64,000 nt of DNA from Anaerolineales bacterium (GTDB taxonomy: Bacteria > Chloroflexota > Anaerolineae > Anaerolineales > Villigracilaceae): the NCBI GenBank assembly GCA_030583885.1, contig CP129480.1, positions 1,984,001 to 2,048,000 on the forward strand, given 5' to 3'. Of this stretch, positions 26,034 to 33,977 are shown piece by piece; position 1 is the stretch's first letter, and every line of letters begins with the position of its first letter. A program made the position numbers and the translations under genes. Under the pieces are notes generated by a model, which was given only the letters and a program-made list of their open reading frames with translations, was not told the origin of the DNA and searched no databases.

Positions 26034-27242
26034 ATGAAGGGAAAGACCGATGCCACGCTTGCCCCTGCCGTTTTGAGAAAATTTCCCCTTTTTTCTCCAT
26101 TTTCAGAGGATCAACTTGGAAAGATTGCGGAGACTGCTCTGCTCCTTTCTATTACGGCGGATACAGTGGTTTTTCGCCAGGGGGAAGATTCAGGGGCGAT
26201 GTATATGATTCTGGAAGGCGCTGTGAAGGTCGAGTACGAGGATCTGGAAGGGGGCACCATCGCGGTTGGGGACTTGTGCCGGTATGAGAGTTTTGGTGAG
26301 ATCGCCATGCTCAGCAGAGAGCCGCTGCGGGTAACTGTACGAACAACAGCGGATTCTGAGTTCCTCGTCATTGACCGCGATCTGCTGCTGGGGATCATCC
26401 GTACATCAGCCCCCGAAGAGATAATTGCCGTGCTCTCAGCTTTAAGCGAGCAGATACGCCAGGCACAGGACCGCGAATCCAGGCTGGAGTTGTTGCACCG
26501 GACGCTTGCGCTGCAGATGGAAGTTGAGAAACAGCGCGCACTTACCCAGATGGTGGCCGGTGTGGCGCATGAGATCAATACGCCGCTGGGAGTGATTAAT
26601 ACGGCTGTAAGCATCATGGCACGCGAACTGGCTTCGCCGCAGGAAATGACGATACAGCGTGCGGCGGATATCGCCGAATCGCTTGAGGTGATGCGCCGCA
26701 ATGTGGAGCGCGCTCATCGTCTGGTGCAGGAATTTAAGAAGATCTCGGTCAGCCAGCTGGCGGACGAAAAGGAGTCGTTTGATATTGTGGCGGCAATCGA
26801 GGATACGGTTGAGCTGGTGATGGTCAACCTGCGGCGCAGCCAGATATCGGTCAACTTTAACAACAGGTTGCCGTCCGAACAGCAGGATTGGACCGGCTAC
26901 CGCGGGATCCTTTCTCAAATTTTGATCAATTTGTTGACAAATATCGAACGGCATGCATACCCCAATGGTGCAGGCGGAGTTGCCGAGATCATGATTGATC
27001 TGAAGGATGACACGCAATTTGTGTTAACCGTGCGTGATAACGGCGAGGGGATTCCCAAAGAGAACCAGCCTCGAATTTTTGAACCATTCTTTACCACAAA
27101 GCGTTCCAATGGGGGCACGGGCCTGGGCCTTGCCATTGTCCACAACCTTGTGACAAGCACCCTAAAGGGCGATATCCAGCTCTCTGAAGCGGGGAAAGGC
27201 GCGGAATTCATTGTCACGTTTCCACGCGTAATCTTGGATTGA
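26034..27242 (+). CDS. Sensor histidine kinase with N-terminal cyclic-nucleotide-binding domain
   Basis: About 402 residues. An N-terminal cNMP/Crp-like beta-roll (FSPFSEDQLGKIAE..VVFRQGEDSGAMYMILEG..GEIAMLSREPLRVTVRT, about 15-135) is followed by a short coiled linker, an H-box MVAGVAHEINTPLGVINTAV with the phospho-accepting His, and a HATPase domain (ILINLLTNIERHAYPNG, VRDNGEGIP, GGTGLGLAIVHNLV). No membrane segment, so it is cytoplasmic. No response regulator gene is adjacent. I chose the ATG at 26034, since TAAAAT ends 7 bases upstream, a leaderless pattern; an in-frame ATG at 26007 exists. The ligand is unknown. Confidence 0.9.
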   Translation: MKGKTDATLAPAVLRKFPLFSPFSEDQLGKIAETALLLSITADTVVFRQGEDSGAMYMILEGAVKVEYEDLEGGTIAVGDLCRYESFGEIAMLSREPLRVTVRTTADSEFLVIDRDLLLGIIRTSAPEEIIAVLSALSEQIRQAQDRESRLELLHRTLALQMEVEKQRALTQMVAGVAHEINTPLGVINTAVSIMARELASPQEMTIQRAADIAESLEVMRRNVERAHRLVQEFKKISVSQLADEKESFDIVAAIEDTVELVMVNLRRSQISVNFNNRLPSEQQDWTGYRGILSQILINLLTNIERHAYPNGAGGVAEIMIDLKDDTQFVLTVRDNGEGIPKENQPRIFEPFFTTKRSNGGTGLGLAIVHNLVTSTLKGDIQLSEAGKGAEFIVTFPRVILD

Positions 27243-27309
27243 TTCAAGCCTGCGTTTAATCCGCAGTTTTTTATTCAGCAAGGCCGCAGTTCGAAAAAGA
27301 AAATTTAAC

Positions 27310-27338
27310 TTGACTTCTGAATTCCCTTCCCCGATAAT
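27310..27338 (+). promoter_or_regulatory. Promoter of the SAM-hydrolase/ECF operon, leaderless
   Basis: TTGACT (27310-27315), exact 17-base spacer, GATAAT (27333-27338), then 6 bases to the ATG at 27345. There is no Shine-Dalgarno sequence, so the mRNA probably begins at the start codon. Confidence 0.75.
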
Positions 27339-27344
27339 TAATCC

Positions 27345-28136
27345 ATGTCCGTAATTTCATTGACCACCGATTTTGGGCTTCGCAATGGATTTGTTGGCGT
27401 TCTTAAGGGTGTCATATACGGCATTGCGCCGGATGTAACAATAGTGGACGTGAGCCATGCTGTCGCGGCGCAGGATGTTCGTGAGGGCGCATTGGTGCTC
27501 TGGCGTACATATTCGTTTTTCCCAAAAGACACGGTACATGTTTATGTGGTGGATCCCGGTGTTGGGACAAAGCGGCGTGCCATTGCGGCACGTCTGGGTG
27601 AATATTATTTTGTTGGTCCAGATAACGGTTTCCTCACGCCTATGTTGGAGGATGCCGTGCAGTCAAAGAGATCGGTTGAGTTCGTACATCTTGATAAGCC
27701 TACATACTGGCTGCCGAAAGTCAGCCGTACGTTTCATGGGCGTGATATTTTTTCCCCCGTTGCTGCACATCTTGCAAATGGTGCACCATTGCAAGATCTC
27801 GGCTCTTCGATTGACGACCCCGTCCGTATTGAAATGCTGCACCCTGAAAAGACATCCACTGGATGGAAGGCGCATGTTACGATGGTGGACATTTTTGGAA
27901 ACCTCAGCACGGATCTGCCCGCCCACCTGTTTCAGGGGCGGACGGATATCCTGTTCCGCCTTCAAGGAGTGGTGATCCACGGGATCGTTGAATCCTATGG
28001 ACATCGCGCTGTTGGCGAGCTTGTCGCTTTGGTGGATAGTGAAGATTATATTGAACTTGCGGAAGTGAATGGCAGTGCGGCGAAACGTCTGAACGCCAAA
28101 ATTGGTGACGTGGTGGAAGTTCTGGTTTCAGAGTAA
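27345..28136 (+). CDS. SAM hydroxide adenosyltransferase (DUF62 family)
   Basis: 263 residues. The N-terminus SVISLTTDFGLRNGFVGVLKG, the VDPGVGTKRRAIAAR and VGPDNGFLTPMLED motifs identify the family of S-adenosylmethionine hydrolases/chlorinase-like enzymes; the Asp-Arg-His side chains that activate water are expected in this set (TFHGRDIFSP is the conserved block). Members split SAM into adenosine and methionine. The gene is first in an operon with an ECF-type vitamin transporter, and its last codons run to within 10 bases of the ATPase gene start. Adenosine or methionine-linked transport is a possible link but is not shown. Confidence 0.9.
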   Translation: MSVISLTTDFGLRNGFVGVLKGVIYGIAPDVTIVDVSHAVAAQDVREGALVLWRTYSFFPKDTVHVYVVDPGVGTKRRAIAARLGEYYFVGPDNGFLTPMLEDAVQSKRSVEFVHLDKPTYWLPKVSRTFHGRDIFSPVAAHLANGAPLQDLGSSIDDPVRIEMLHPEKTSTGWKAHVTMVDIFGNLSTDLPAHLFQGRTDILFRLQGVVIHGIVESYGHRAVGELVALVDSEDYIELAEVNGSAAKRLNAKIGDVVEVLVSE

Positions 28137-28146
28137 AATAGGTGCA

Positions 28147-29787
28147 ATGTCAACATTACCCCTTGTCATTGAAAACCTTTCCTTCAAATACCGCACTCGC
28201 CCTGAACTTGCAATCGAAGACATTTCCTTCGAACTCAAGCAGGGCGAGTTGTTGCTGATAGCCGGTTCCAGCGGATGTGGCAAGACCACACTGGCGCGCT
28301 GTATTAATGGGTTGATCCCGCGAAGTTATCGCGGTGAGCGCAAGGGCAAAGCATTATTGTATGGCAGGGATGTTGCCGAAATGCAGATCGCAGAAATGGC
28401 GCAGATGGTGGGGACGCTCCTGCAGGATCCTGAACGGCAGATTGTGGCAAGCAACGTCTTCAATGAGATCGCATTCGGTCCTGAAAATCTCGGTATGCCG
28501 CGTGAAGAGATCATTGAACGCGTGGACAGGGTGATGAAACGCCTCAATCTCGAATATCTACTCGAACGGGAGACTTTTAATTTATCGGGCGGCGAAAAAC
28601 AGAAGGTGGCATTGGCGGGCGTGTTGACCATGAACCCATCCATTTTGCTGCTGGATGAGCCGCTTGCATCACTAGACCCCGCTTCGGCACATGAGGCGCT
28701 GCAGGTATTTCGAAGTCTGGCGGACGAGGGGAAGACGGTTATTTTGGTGGAGCATCGCGTGGAGGATGCGCTCGAAACGAATCCAGACCGCCTGCTTTAC
28801 ATGGAAGACGGGCGCATCAAGTATCTCGGTCCGATTCGCGATCTGCCTCGGTCAATTGACCACCGGCAGGTAAAGTTGCCCGCCCCATGGGTGGTGCAGA
28901 GAGTCAAAGCAATGGAGATTCCTTCGGCGGCTCCCAAGCAGCGGGTAGCGGATAGAGACGAGTCAATGATCGTTTTCGAAGATGTGGATTTTCGTTACGG
29001 CGAGGAATATCCCTGGATCCTGCAAAATGTGAATCTTACGATTTATCGTGGTGATTTGATCGCCCTGCTGGGTCCGAACGGTGCGGGAAAATCCACACTG
29101 GTAAAACATGCGATCGGTTTGCTGAAGCCCACGCGTGGTCGCGTACTTGTCGAGGGGCAGGATACCCGTAAGATGAGCGTTGCGCAGATTGCGCGCGTGC
29201 TTGGTTATGTTTTCCAAAGCCCGACACACATGCTTTATGCGCCGACCGTGCGTGAAGAGCTTGAATTTGGCCCGAAAAATTTAAACTTTGAACTTTCACA
29301 AATTGATAAATCTGTAGATGAGAGTCTTTCGACCGTAAACCTGAAGGGACTTGAAGAGTATCCTCCTCTGGGATTGTCTTTTGGTCAGCAAAAACGTACT
29401 ACCATTGCGGCAGTCCTTGCCATGCGGTCAAAGATCTTGATCATGGATGAGCCGACCGCCGGGCAGGATTTTGCGAACTACACACGCTTCATGGAGGCAT
29501 TGTGCAGTTCGTCGAACGGCGCGCAATCCATCCTCTCTGCGCATTTCGATTCGACCCTCTTCATTACGCACGACCTTGACCTTGCGGTCACGTATGCAAA
29601 CCGGGTTTTGCTTTTTGGTGACAAACATATTGTTGCAGATGGTGCACCTGAAGAAGTTCTGAAGGATATCGATGTTCTTTTGAAATATCGTGTGCGGCCC
29701 ACTTCGCTTCTTCGCCTTAACCTGGAATTGCTCCCGCAGACGGGAGGATTCCTGCCGGCTGAATCACTGGCGGGCTTCGCTTCGTGA
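28147..29787 (+). CDS. ECF transporter ATPase, fused two-domain (EcfA-EcfA')
   Basis: 546 residues with two complete ABC ATPase domains in tandem. Domain 1: Walker A AGSSGCGKTTLARCINGL, signature NLSGGEKQKVALAG, Walker B LLLDEPLASLD. Domain 2 (from about residue 270): Walker A LLGPNGAGKSTLVKHAIGL, a signature that reads LSFGQQKRTTIAAV and Walker B LIMDEPTAGQD. In ECF transporters two ATPases drive the EcfT/S membrane complex; here they are one polypeptide. The second signature lacks the usual LSGGQ, which may make it the non-canonical half. The start ATG at 28147 follows AGGTG; TAAAAT overlaps the previous stop. Confidence 0.92.
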   Translation: MSTLPLVIENLSFKYRTRPELAIEDISFELKQGELLLIAGSSGCGKTTLARCINGLIPRSYRGERKGKALLYGRDVAEMQIAEMAQMVGTLLQDPERQIVASNVFNEIAFGPENLGMPREEIIERVDRVMKRLNLEYLLERETFNLSGGEKQKVALAGVLTMNPSILLLDEPLASLDPASAHEALQVFRSLADEGKTVILVEHRVEDALETNPDRLLYMEDGRIKYLGPIRDLPRSIDHRQVKLPAPWVVQRVKAMEIPSAAPKQRVADRDESMIVFEDVDFRYGEEYPWILQNVNLTIYRGDLIALLGPNGAGKSTLVKHAIGLLKPTRGRVLVEGQDTRKMSVAQIARVLGYVFQSPTHMLYAPTVREELEFGPKNLNFELSQIDKSVDESLSTVNLKGLEEYPPLGLSFGQQKRTTIAAVLAMRSKILIMDEPTAGQDFANYTRFMEALCSSSNGAQSILSAHFDSTLFITHDLDLAVTYANRVLLFGDKHIVADGAPEEVLKDIDVLLKYRVRPTSLLRLNLELLPQTGGFLPAESLAGFAS

Positions 29788-29792
29788 TTTTC

Positions 29793-29818
29793 CCTGCAAC
29801 GCGTGTGCGTTGACAGGG
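29793..29818. repeat. Hairpin in the EcfA-EcfS intergenic region
   Basis: Near-perfect inverted repeat with a 4-base loop (arms CCCTGCAACGC and GCGTTGACAGGG, one extra base). It sits at the 5' end of an 84-base gap before the S-component gene. It may set the stoichiometry of the downstream genes. Confidence 0.45.
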
Positions 29819-29871
29819 TTATCTATATAGGGTCAGTGTCAATTCAATTCTTATTAAAAAGGAGAGAAGTC

Positions 29872-30420
29872 ATGAACGACAAAAGCACCTGGGAATTTGG
29901 AACCCGCCAAGTTGTATACGGCGCAATCGGGGCTGCCCTGTACGGCGTTTTTTCATGGGCGACCAATATTTTCCCCCTGCCCGCGGCTGGCAACGTCACC
30001 TTCCGCCCTGCGATCGCTGTCCTGATCTTTTTTGCTGTGGCCTATGGTCCATGGGTTGGTTTGCTGGCTGGCTTCATCGGTAACACACTTGGTGACGGGT
30101 TGACCGGATGGGGCTTCTATTGGCACTGGAGCCTGGGCAATGGTTTGATCGGGCTTGTTGCAGGTCTGGCCATGGCTGGCATCAGCGACTTCAAAGCCCG
30201 CAGCGACATCCTGAAGGCGGTCGGCTGGGGTATTGCCGGCATTGTGGTGGGCATGTTATTCGCATCGCTGACCGAGATGTGGGTGGGCGGCATTGATCTC
30301 AATACGGCTTTGTTCGGATACTTTACGCCCGCCTTCCTTGGCAACACGGTCGTCACTGTGATCCTCCTGCCCATCCTGATGGTCGCGTTCGCCGCGGTCG
30401 CAGCCCGCAGAGGCCGCTAG
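29872..30420 (+). CDS. ECF transporter substrate-binding (S) component
   Basis: 182 residues, about six membrane helices. Early sequence (VVYGAIGAALYGVFSW) has the small-residue AxxxA surface that S components use to dock on EcfT. RPAIAVLIFFAVAYGPWVGLLAGFIGN is typical of the S-component superfamily. The substrate cannot be assigned from this sequence. AAAGGAG precedes the ATG. It is followed by ecfT after 5 bases, which supports a complete ECF module. Confidence 0.85.
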   Translation: MNDKSTWEFGTRQVVYGAIGAALYGVFSWATNIFPLPAAGNVTFRPAIAVLIFFAVAYGPWVGLLAGFIGNTLGDGLTGWGFYWHWSLGNGLIGLVAGLAMAGISDFKARSDILKAVGWGIAGIVVGMLFASLTEMWVGGIDLNTALFGYFTPAFLGNTVVTVILLPILMVAFAAVAARRGR

Positions 30421-30425
30421 ACAGT

Positions 30426-31307
30426 ATGCTGGTCACCTGGAAGTACCGTCCGCGCAATACGTTCATCCAACGACTGGACCCTCGCACCAGATTCATTTTT
30501 ATGTTCAGCATCATCTTTGGGCTGACCATTCCTGAAATCTGGGATTTCCGTATCATCCTTCCGCTGTTCCTCGTCTCGCTGACCCTGTACCTGCTTGCCC
30601 GCATCGAGTGGAAGGATGTGCGTCGTGTCTGGATCTTTATTTTCATATTCCTCACCCTCATTATTGGCTTGAACGCTTTGCTCTCGGGTCGCGGCGGTCC
30701 GTCTTCGGTGACCAGCATTCCCTCCCCTGTTTTGTTCTACGTCCCAATTCTCAGTTCATTTGGCTGGGAAGTTCCGATCACGGTTTCCAAGGCCTGGTTT
30801 GCCATCAACCAAATGATGCGCATGTTGACCATGGCGATCCTTGCCATTCCCATCCCGTATACGGTGGATCCGAATATTTATGGAACGGCATTCAAGCGCA
30901 TGGGCGCTTCGGACAAGGTTTCGTTTACGATGGACTTGGCATTCCGCTTCCTGCCGACCTTTGCGCGCGACTTCATCATAACCATGGATGCCCAGCGCGC
31001 CCGCGGCTATGAAATGGACAAATTGAAAGGGGGATTAGTGGCTCGAATTCAGCGACTTGCACCATTGATCATTCCGGTCGTGATGCAGTCCACTGTAACG
31101 GGTGAGGAGGTTATTGATGCGATGGATTTGCGTGCCTTTGGCACTGCCCGGCGGACGTGGCTGAAGAATTTGACGTACGCCCGCTGGGATTATATTATCC
31201 TTGGTCTCGGCGTGTCGATTTTCATCACTTGTTGTGTTTTAAAATGGGTTTTTGGGATAGGTGGTTATTTCGTGCCTGACTTTTTCACCAACCTGTTGGT
31301 TGGATAG
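30426..31307 (+). CDS. ecfT: ECF transporter transmembrane (T) component
   Basis: 293 residues, about five membrane segments. The coupling-helix signature of EcfT is visible as DAQRARGYEMD, and the second as AMDLRAFGTARR; these ARG/AFG-type motifs contact the two ATPases. The N-terminal LDPRTRFIFMFSIIFGL is also typical. With the fused ATPase and the S component it forms a full vitamin-type importer. A terminator follows. Confidence 0.9.
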   Translation: MLVTWKYRPRNTFIQRLDPRTRFIFMFSIIFGLTIPEIWDFRIILPLFLVSLTLYLLARIEWKDVRRVWIFIFIFLTLIIGLNALLSGRGGPSSVTSIPSPVLFYVPILSSFGWEVPITVSKAWFAINQMMRMLTMAILAIPIPYTVDPNIYGTAFKRMGASDKVSFTMDLAFRFLPTFARDFIITMDAQRARGYEMDKLKGGLVARIQRLAPLIIPVVMQSTVTGEEVIDAMDLRAFGTARRTWLKNLTYARWDYIILGLGVSIFITCCVLKWVFGIGGYFVPDFFTNLLVG

Positions 31308-31314
31308 TTTATCG

Positions 31315-31360
31315 AAATGGAAACCGCCGCACATCGCGGCGGTTTCCATTTATTATTTTT
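31315..31360. terminator. Terminator between ecfT and the DUF1684 gene
   Basis: 16-base stem (31315-31330 with 31336-31351, 5-base loop) followed by ATTATTTTT. The convergent DUF1684 gene ends at the edge of this stem, so it may also serve as that gene's stop signal, though the minus-strand tail is less T-rich. Confidence 0.8.
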
Positions 31361-32168
31361 GCCTTCTATACGTTTCACCCGCCGTTACCCTGAAATCGAG
31401 GTGGTTCTGCTCGGGGGCAAAAACGCAGGTTGCGTACTCGGTGAAGGCGCAGGGCGGGTTATAGGCTTTATTGAAGTCGAGGAAGATGCGGCCATCCGCA
31501 TCGCTGTCTGCAACGAGATAGCGTCCGTTGGGACAGGTTTCGTCTTCGCTGGTGGGATCCCAAAAGCGGATGAAGAGCTTGTTGTCGTCCTCCCTGTTGA
31601 CATCAAGTTTATATTGTTTTCCATTAAATTCGAAGGACAGATAGCCTTCGACCGGAAACTCCGCCTTTTCGCCGGCAAGGTCTGCGAAGATGGCCATTTT
31701 CGGGCGTTCGTATGCGGTAAAGGTGGCAGGGACGCGAAAATTTTTATCAATGTCGTACCAGGTGCGGGCGGGGAAGGAGCGCCGCTGCTCGCGTTTGTTG
31801 TCCCACATGCGCATGCCGAGTCTGTTGCCGCGTTGTATCACGACGAGCTGGACATCCTGTAGATTTATATAGCTTGGGGCTTCGGAAATATCGGGTTGCA
31901 GGATGACAGATTCGATGACCTGATCGTTGACCTTTACTTTTGCGTTCGGCTCCACATGCAGGGAAACGGATTTCTCGTTGTATTCAACGTGGCCCATGTT
32001 GGATGGAAAACGCGCCGGAAGAATTATTTCTGATGACGGGTCGGAACCGATCCGATTCTTTCCGGGTTTCAACCAGAAAAGACCCGCCAGCGAAAGCCAG
32101 CCGTTTTCCTGGCGGATGTTTTTATCCCGTTCCTTGCGCCAATCCGTTATGGTCTTTTCGTAGCTCAT
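31353..32168 (-). CDS. DUF1684-domain protein
   Basis: 271 residues, beta-rich. I recognise DUF1684 from the start WRKERDKNIRQENGWLSLAG, the central FADLAGEKAEFPVEGYL and the FLDFNKAYNPPCAFTEYATC block near the C-terminus, where the two Cys and the Asn-Pro-Pro are conserved. Function is unknown; members are predicted to be cytoplasmic or secreted in different groups, and no signal peptide is seen here. TATAAT ends 7 bases before the ATG with no Shine-Dalgarno sequence, so a leaderless mRNA is likely. Confidence 0.8.
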   Translation of the reverse strand: MSYEKTITDWRKERDKNIRQENGWLSLAGLFWLKPGKNRIGSDPSSEIILPARFPSNMGHVEYNEKSVSLHVEPNAKVKVNDQVIESVILQPDISEAPSYINLQDVQLVVIQRGNRLGMRMWDNKREQRRSFPARTWYDIDKNFRVPATFTAYERPKMAIFADLAGEKAEFPVEGYLSFEFNGKQYKLDVNREDDNKLFIRFWDPTSEDETCPNGRYLVADSDADGRIFLDFNKAYNPPCAFTEYATCVFAPEQNHLDFRVTAGETYRRQK

Positions 32169-32350
32169 ATTGCGGATTATACCAACAAAAAGGAGCGGGC
32201 TAGTTCAAAAACCGCTTCCTTTTATAAAAACTGCGATACCCATGATGAAGAGATAAGCATATTCTATTCTGGAAATCCGATTTGCGTATTTGCATTTTTG
32301 TTATAAAATGATGGCGCTTCAAAAGACAAAAAAGGACCAAGGAGAATAAA

Positions 32351-32905
32351 ATGGGATTGAAGCCGGATCACTGGATTAGAAGAATGGCGCTGGAGAATAA
32401 AATGATCGAACCGTTTGTAGACAGCCAGGTTCGAAACGGGGTGATCTCATACGGCGTTTCCTCATACGGGTACGACGTGCGTGTCGCCAATGAGTTTAAG
32501 ATCTTTACGAATGTCTATTCTGCCGTGGTTGACCCCAAGAATTTCGATACAAAGTCGATGGTGGACTTTGCCGGTGATGTGTGTGTGGTGCCGCCCAATT
32601 CGTTTGCGCTGGCGCGCACGGTGGAATACTTCCGCATTCCGCGCAAGGTCTTGACGGTCTGCCTGGGCAAATCCACATATGCGCGCTGCGGGATCATCGT
32701 CAACGTGACACCGTTCGAGCCGGAATGGGAGGGGTTCGTGACGCTTGAAATATCAAATACCACACCTCTGCCTGCGAGGATTTATGCAAACGAAGGTCTG
32801 GCACAGGTGCTTTTCTTTGAAGCGGACGAGGAATGTGAAGTTTCCTACGCGGACAAGAAGGGAAAATATCAGAAACAGCAGTCCATTGTCCTGCCGAAGT
32901 TGTAG
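32351..32905 (+). CDS. dcd: dCTP deaminase
   Basis: 184 residues. The sequence follows the Dcd family: [39 protein letters not shown], and the catalytic block [24 protein letters not shown], where Arg and Glu contact the substrate. It makes dUTP from dCTP for thymidylate synthesis. If also active as a dUTPase (bifunctional type) cannot be read out. AAGGAGA precedes the ATG. Confidence 0.93.
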   Translation: MGLKPDHWIRRMALENKMIEPFVDSQVRNGVISYGVSSYGYDVRVANEFKIFTNVYSAVVDPKNFDTKSMVDFAGDVCVVPPNSFALARTVEYFRIPRKVLTVCLGKSTYARCGIIVNVTPFEPEWEGFVTLEISNTTPLPARIYANEGLAQVLFFEADEECEVSYADKKGKYQKQQSIVLPKL

Positions 32906-32915
32906 CCATCATCAA

Positions 32916-32977
32916 GCAGGGGCGGCCCGTCAGGATTTGAAACTCCATCCTTACTTTAATCGGCGGGCCGCCCCTGC
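32916..32977. repeat. GC-rich inverted repeat between dcd and nat
   Basis: Arms GCAGGGGCGGCCCG (32916-32929) and CGGGCCGCCCCTGC (32964-32977) are perfect complements with a 34-base loop. It lies between convergent genes. It has no T-run and looks like another interspersed repeat type. Confidence 0.7.
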
Positions 32978-32982
32978 AGTAT

Positions 32983-33744
32983 TTAAAGCACGATATTGAA
33001 ATGCTCTTGGAGCAGGGAGTTCCACTGTTCTTTTGAAACTTCGGTGATCGTTCGCTTTCCATTTTCGGTAACAAGTAGCCCATCACTGTCAAGCGTGATT
33101 CGTCCACTCTCCGTGACGCGCGAGATGATGCGGTTCTTCGTGAAAGGGGATTTTGGCGATGTCTGGTGGTATTCGCAGGTATCCAGATACTCGTCGGGGA
33201 AGCGGTGAGGGATGAGGTCGAAGAAATAATGACGTTCCTGCGAGCCATCGTAGTTCCTTTGCCAAATGATGTAGCCCTGCTTGAACGGTTTGACCCAATA
33301 GCCGCGCAATCCCTGCACCTGTTCGTTCGGGCTGTCGATATCCAGCGGCTGGAAGAAGGTGTCGCCCCAGCCAACATCCGCCAGCCAGCGCGTGGACTCA
33401 TGCGGCGCTTTGACCAGCAGGGTCAGGTGGTCGAAATCAATGCCGAAACTGTCGGCCTCTTCGTGGTAATCGCGCGCGTTGAGGCAGGTCACTTCGAAGC
33501 CGATCTCCTGCAACAGCCATGCAAAGAGACCGTTCAACTCGTAGCAAAATCCCCCGCGCCCATCCACGATGATCTTCTGCCACAGACTGGGCAGGTCGAG
33601 GTTTATCTTGCGTCCCAGCCCGATGTCCAGATTTTCAAAGGGGATGCTCCGCATGTGCGCGAGTTGAAGGGCGCGCAGGGTGGCAGAGTTGGGGTTTGGG
33701 GATTCGGTAAAGTTGAGCCTTTGAAGGTATTGGTGGATGTGCAT
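32983..33744 (-). CDS. nat: Arylamine N-acetyltransferase
   Basis: 253 residues. The catalytic triad is visible: Cys in RGGFCYELNGLFAW, His in FDHLTLLV, Asp in WLADVGWGD. The N-terminal HQYLQRLNF..LRALQLAHMRSIPFENLDI is characteristic. NATs transfer acetyl from acetyl-CoA to aromatic amines and hydrazines; the natural substrate is often unknown. I used ATG at 33744; 12 more residues could be read from a TTG at 33780. It is the last gene of a minus-strand set with dinG. Confidence 0.88.
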   Translation of the reverse strand: MHIHQYLQRLNFTESPNPNSATLRALQLAHMRSIPFENLDIGLGRKINLDLPSLWQKIIVDGRGGFCYELNGLFAWLLQEIGFEVTCLNARDYHEEADSFGIDFDHLTLLVKAPHESTRWLADVGWGDTFFQPLDIDSPNEQVQGLRGYWVKPFKQGYIIWQRNYDGSQERHYFFDLIPHRFPDEYLDTCEYHQTSPKSPFTKNRIISRVTESGRITLDSDGLLVTENGKRTITEVSKEQWNSLLQEHFNIVL

Positions 33745-33967
33745 TTGAAAGTAATTGAGGTGTCCGGAAATATTGCTCAAAATGTTCTAGGCGAGATTTC
33801 AAACCGCTATTTTTGGATTTTTCTTCGAATAACTCTTCTAACCAATTGATAATTTTCATTGCAGTCTCAGTTATAATTTGATCTTGACCTTCTTCTACGG
33901 CTTGTTTTGCTAGATGAAAATTATCTTTTGCTTTTTTAGCAATCTCTCTTTTCCATTTGTCTAGCAT
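33635..33967 (-). CDS. Small hypothetical protein (overlaps nat)
   Basis: From the ATG at 33967 the frame gives a Lys/Glu-rich amphipathic helix (LDKWKREIAKKAKDNF, then IINWLEELFEEKSK), about 65 plausible residues. The remainder overlaps the nat coding region in another frame and looks like a translation shadow. The ATG is 10 bases after the dinG stop and has GAGG upstream. The segment 33780-33960 is clearly more AT-rich than its neighbours. I do not recognise it. Confidence 0.35.
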   Translation of the reverse strand: MLDKWKREIAKKAKDNFHLAKQAVEEGQDQIITETAMKIINWLEELFEEKSKNSGLKSRLEHFEQYFRTPQLLSNAHPPIPSKAQLYRIPKPQLCHPARPSTRAHAEHPL

Positions 33968-33977
33968 TTTTAACGCC

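Noticed and set aside
29788..29871. Riboswitch upstream of the ECF S component
   Set aside because: Only 84 bases are available and the sole structure is a simple hairpin; no known vitamin riboswitch motif was recognised.
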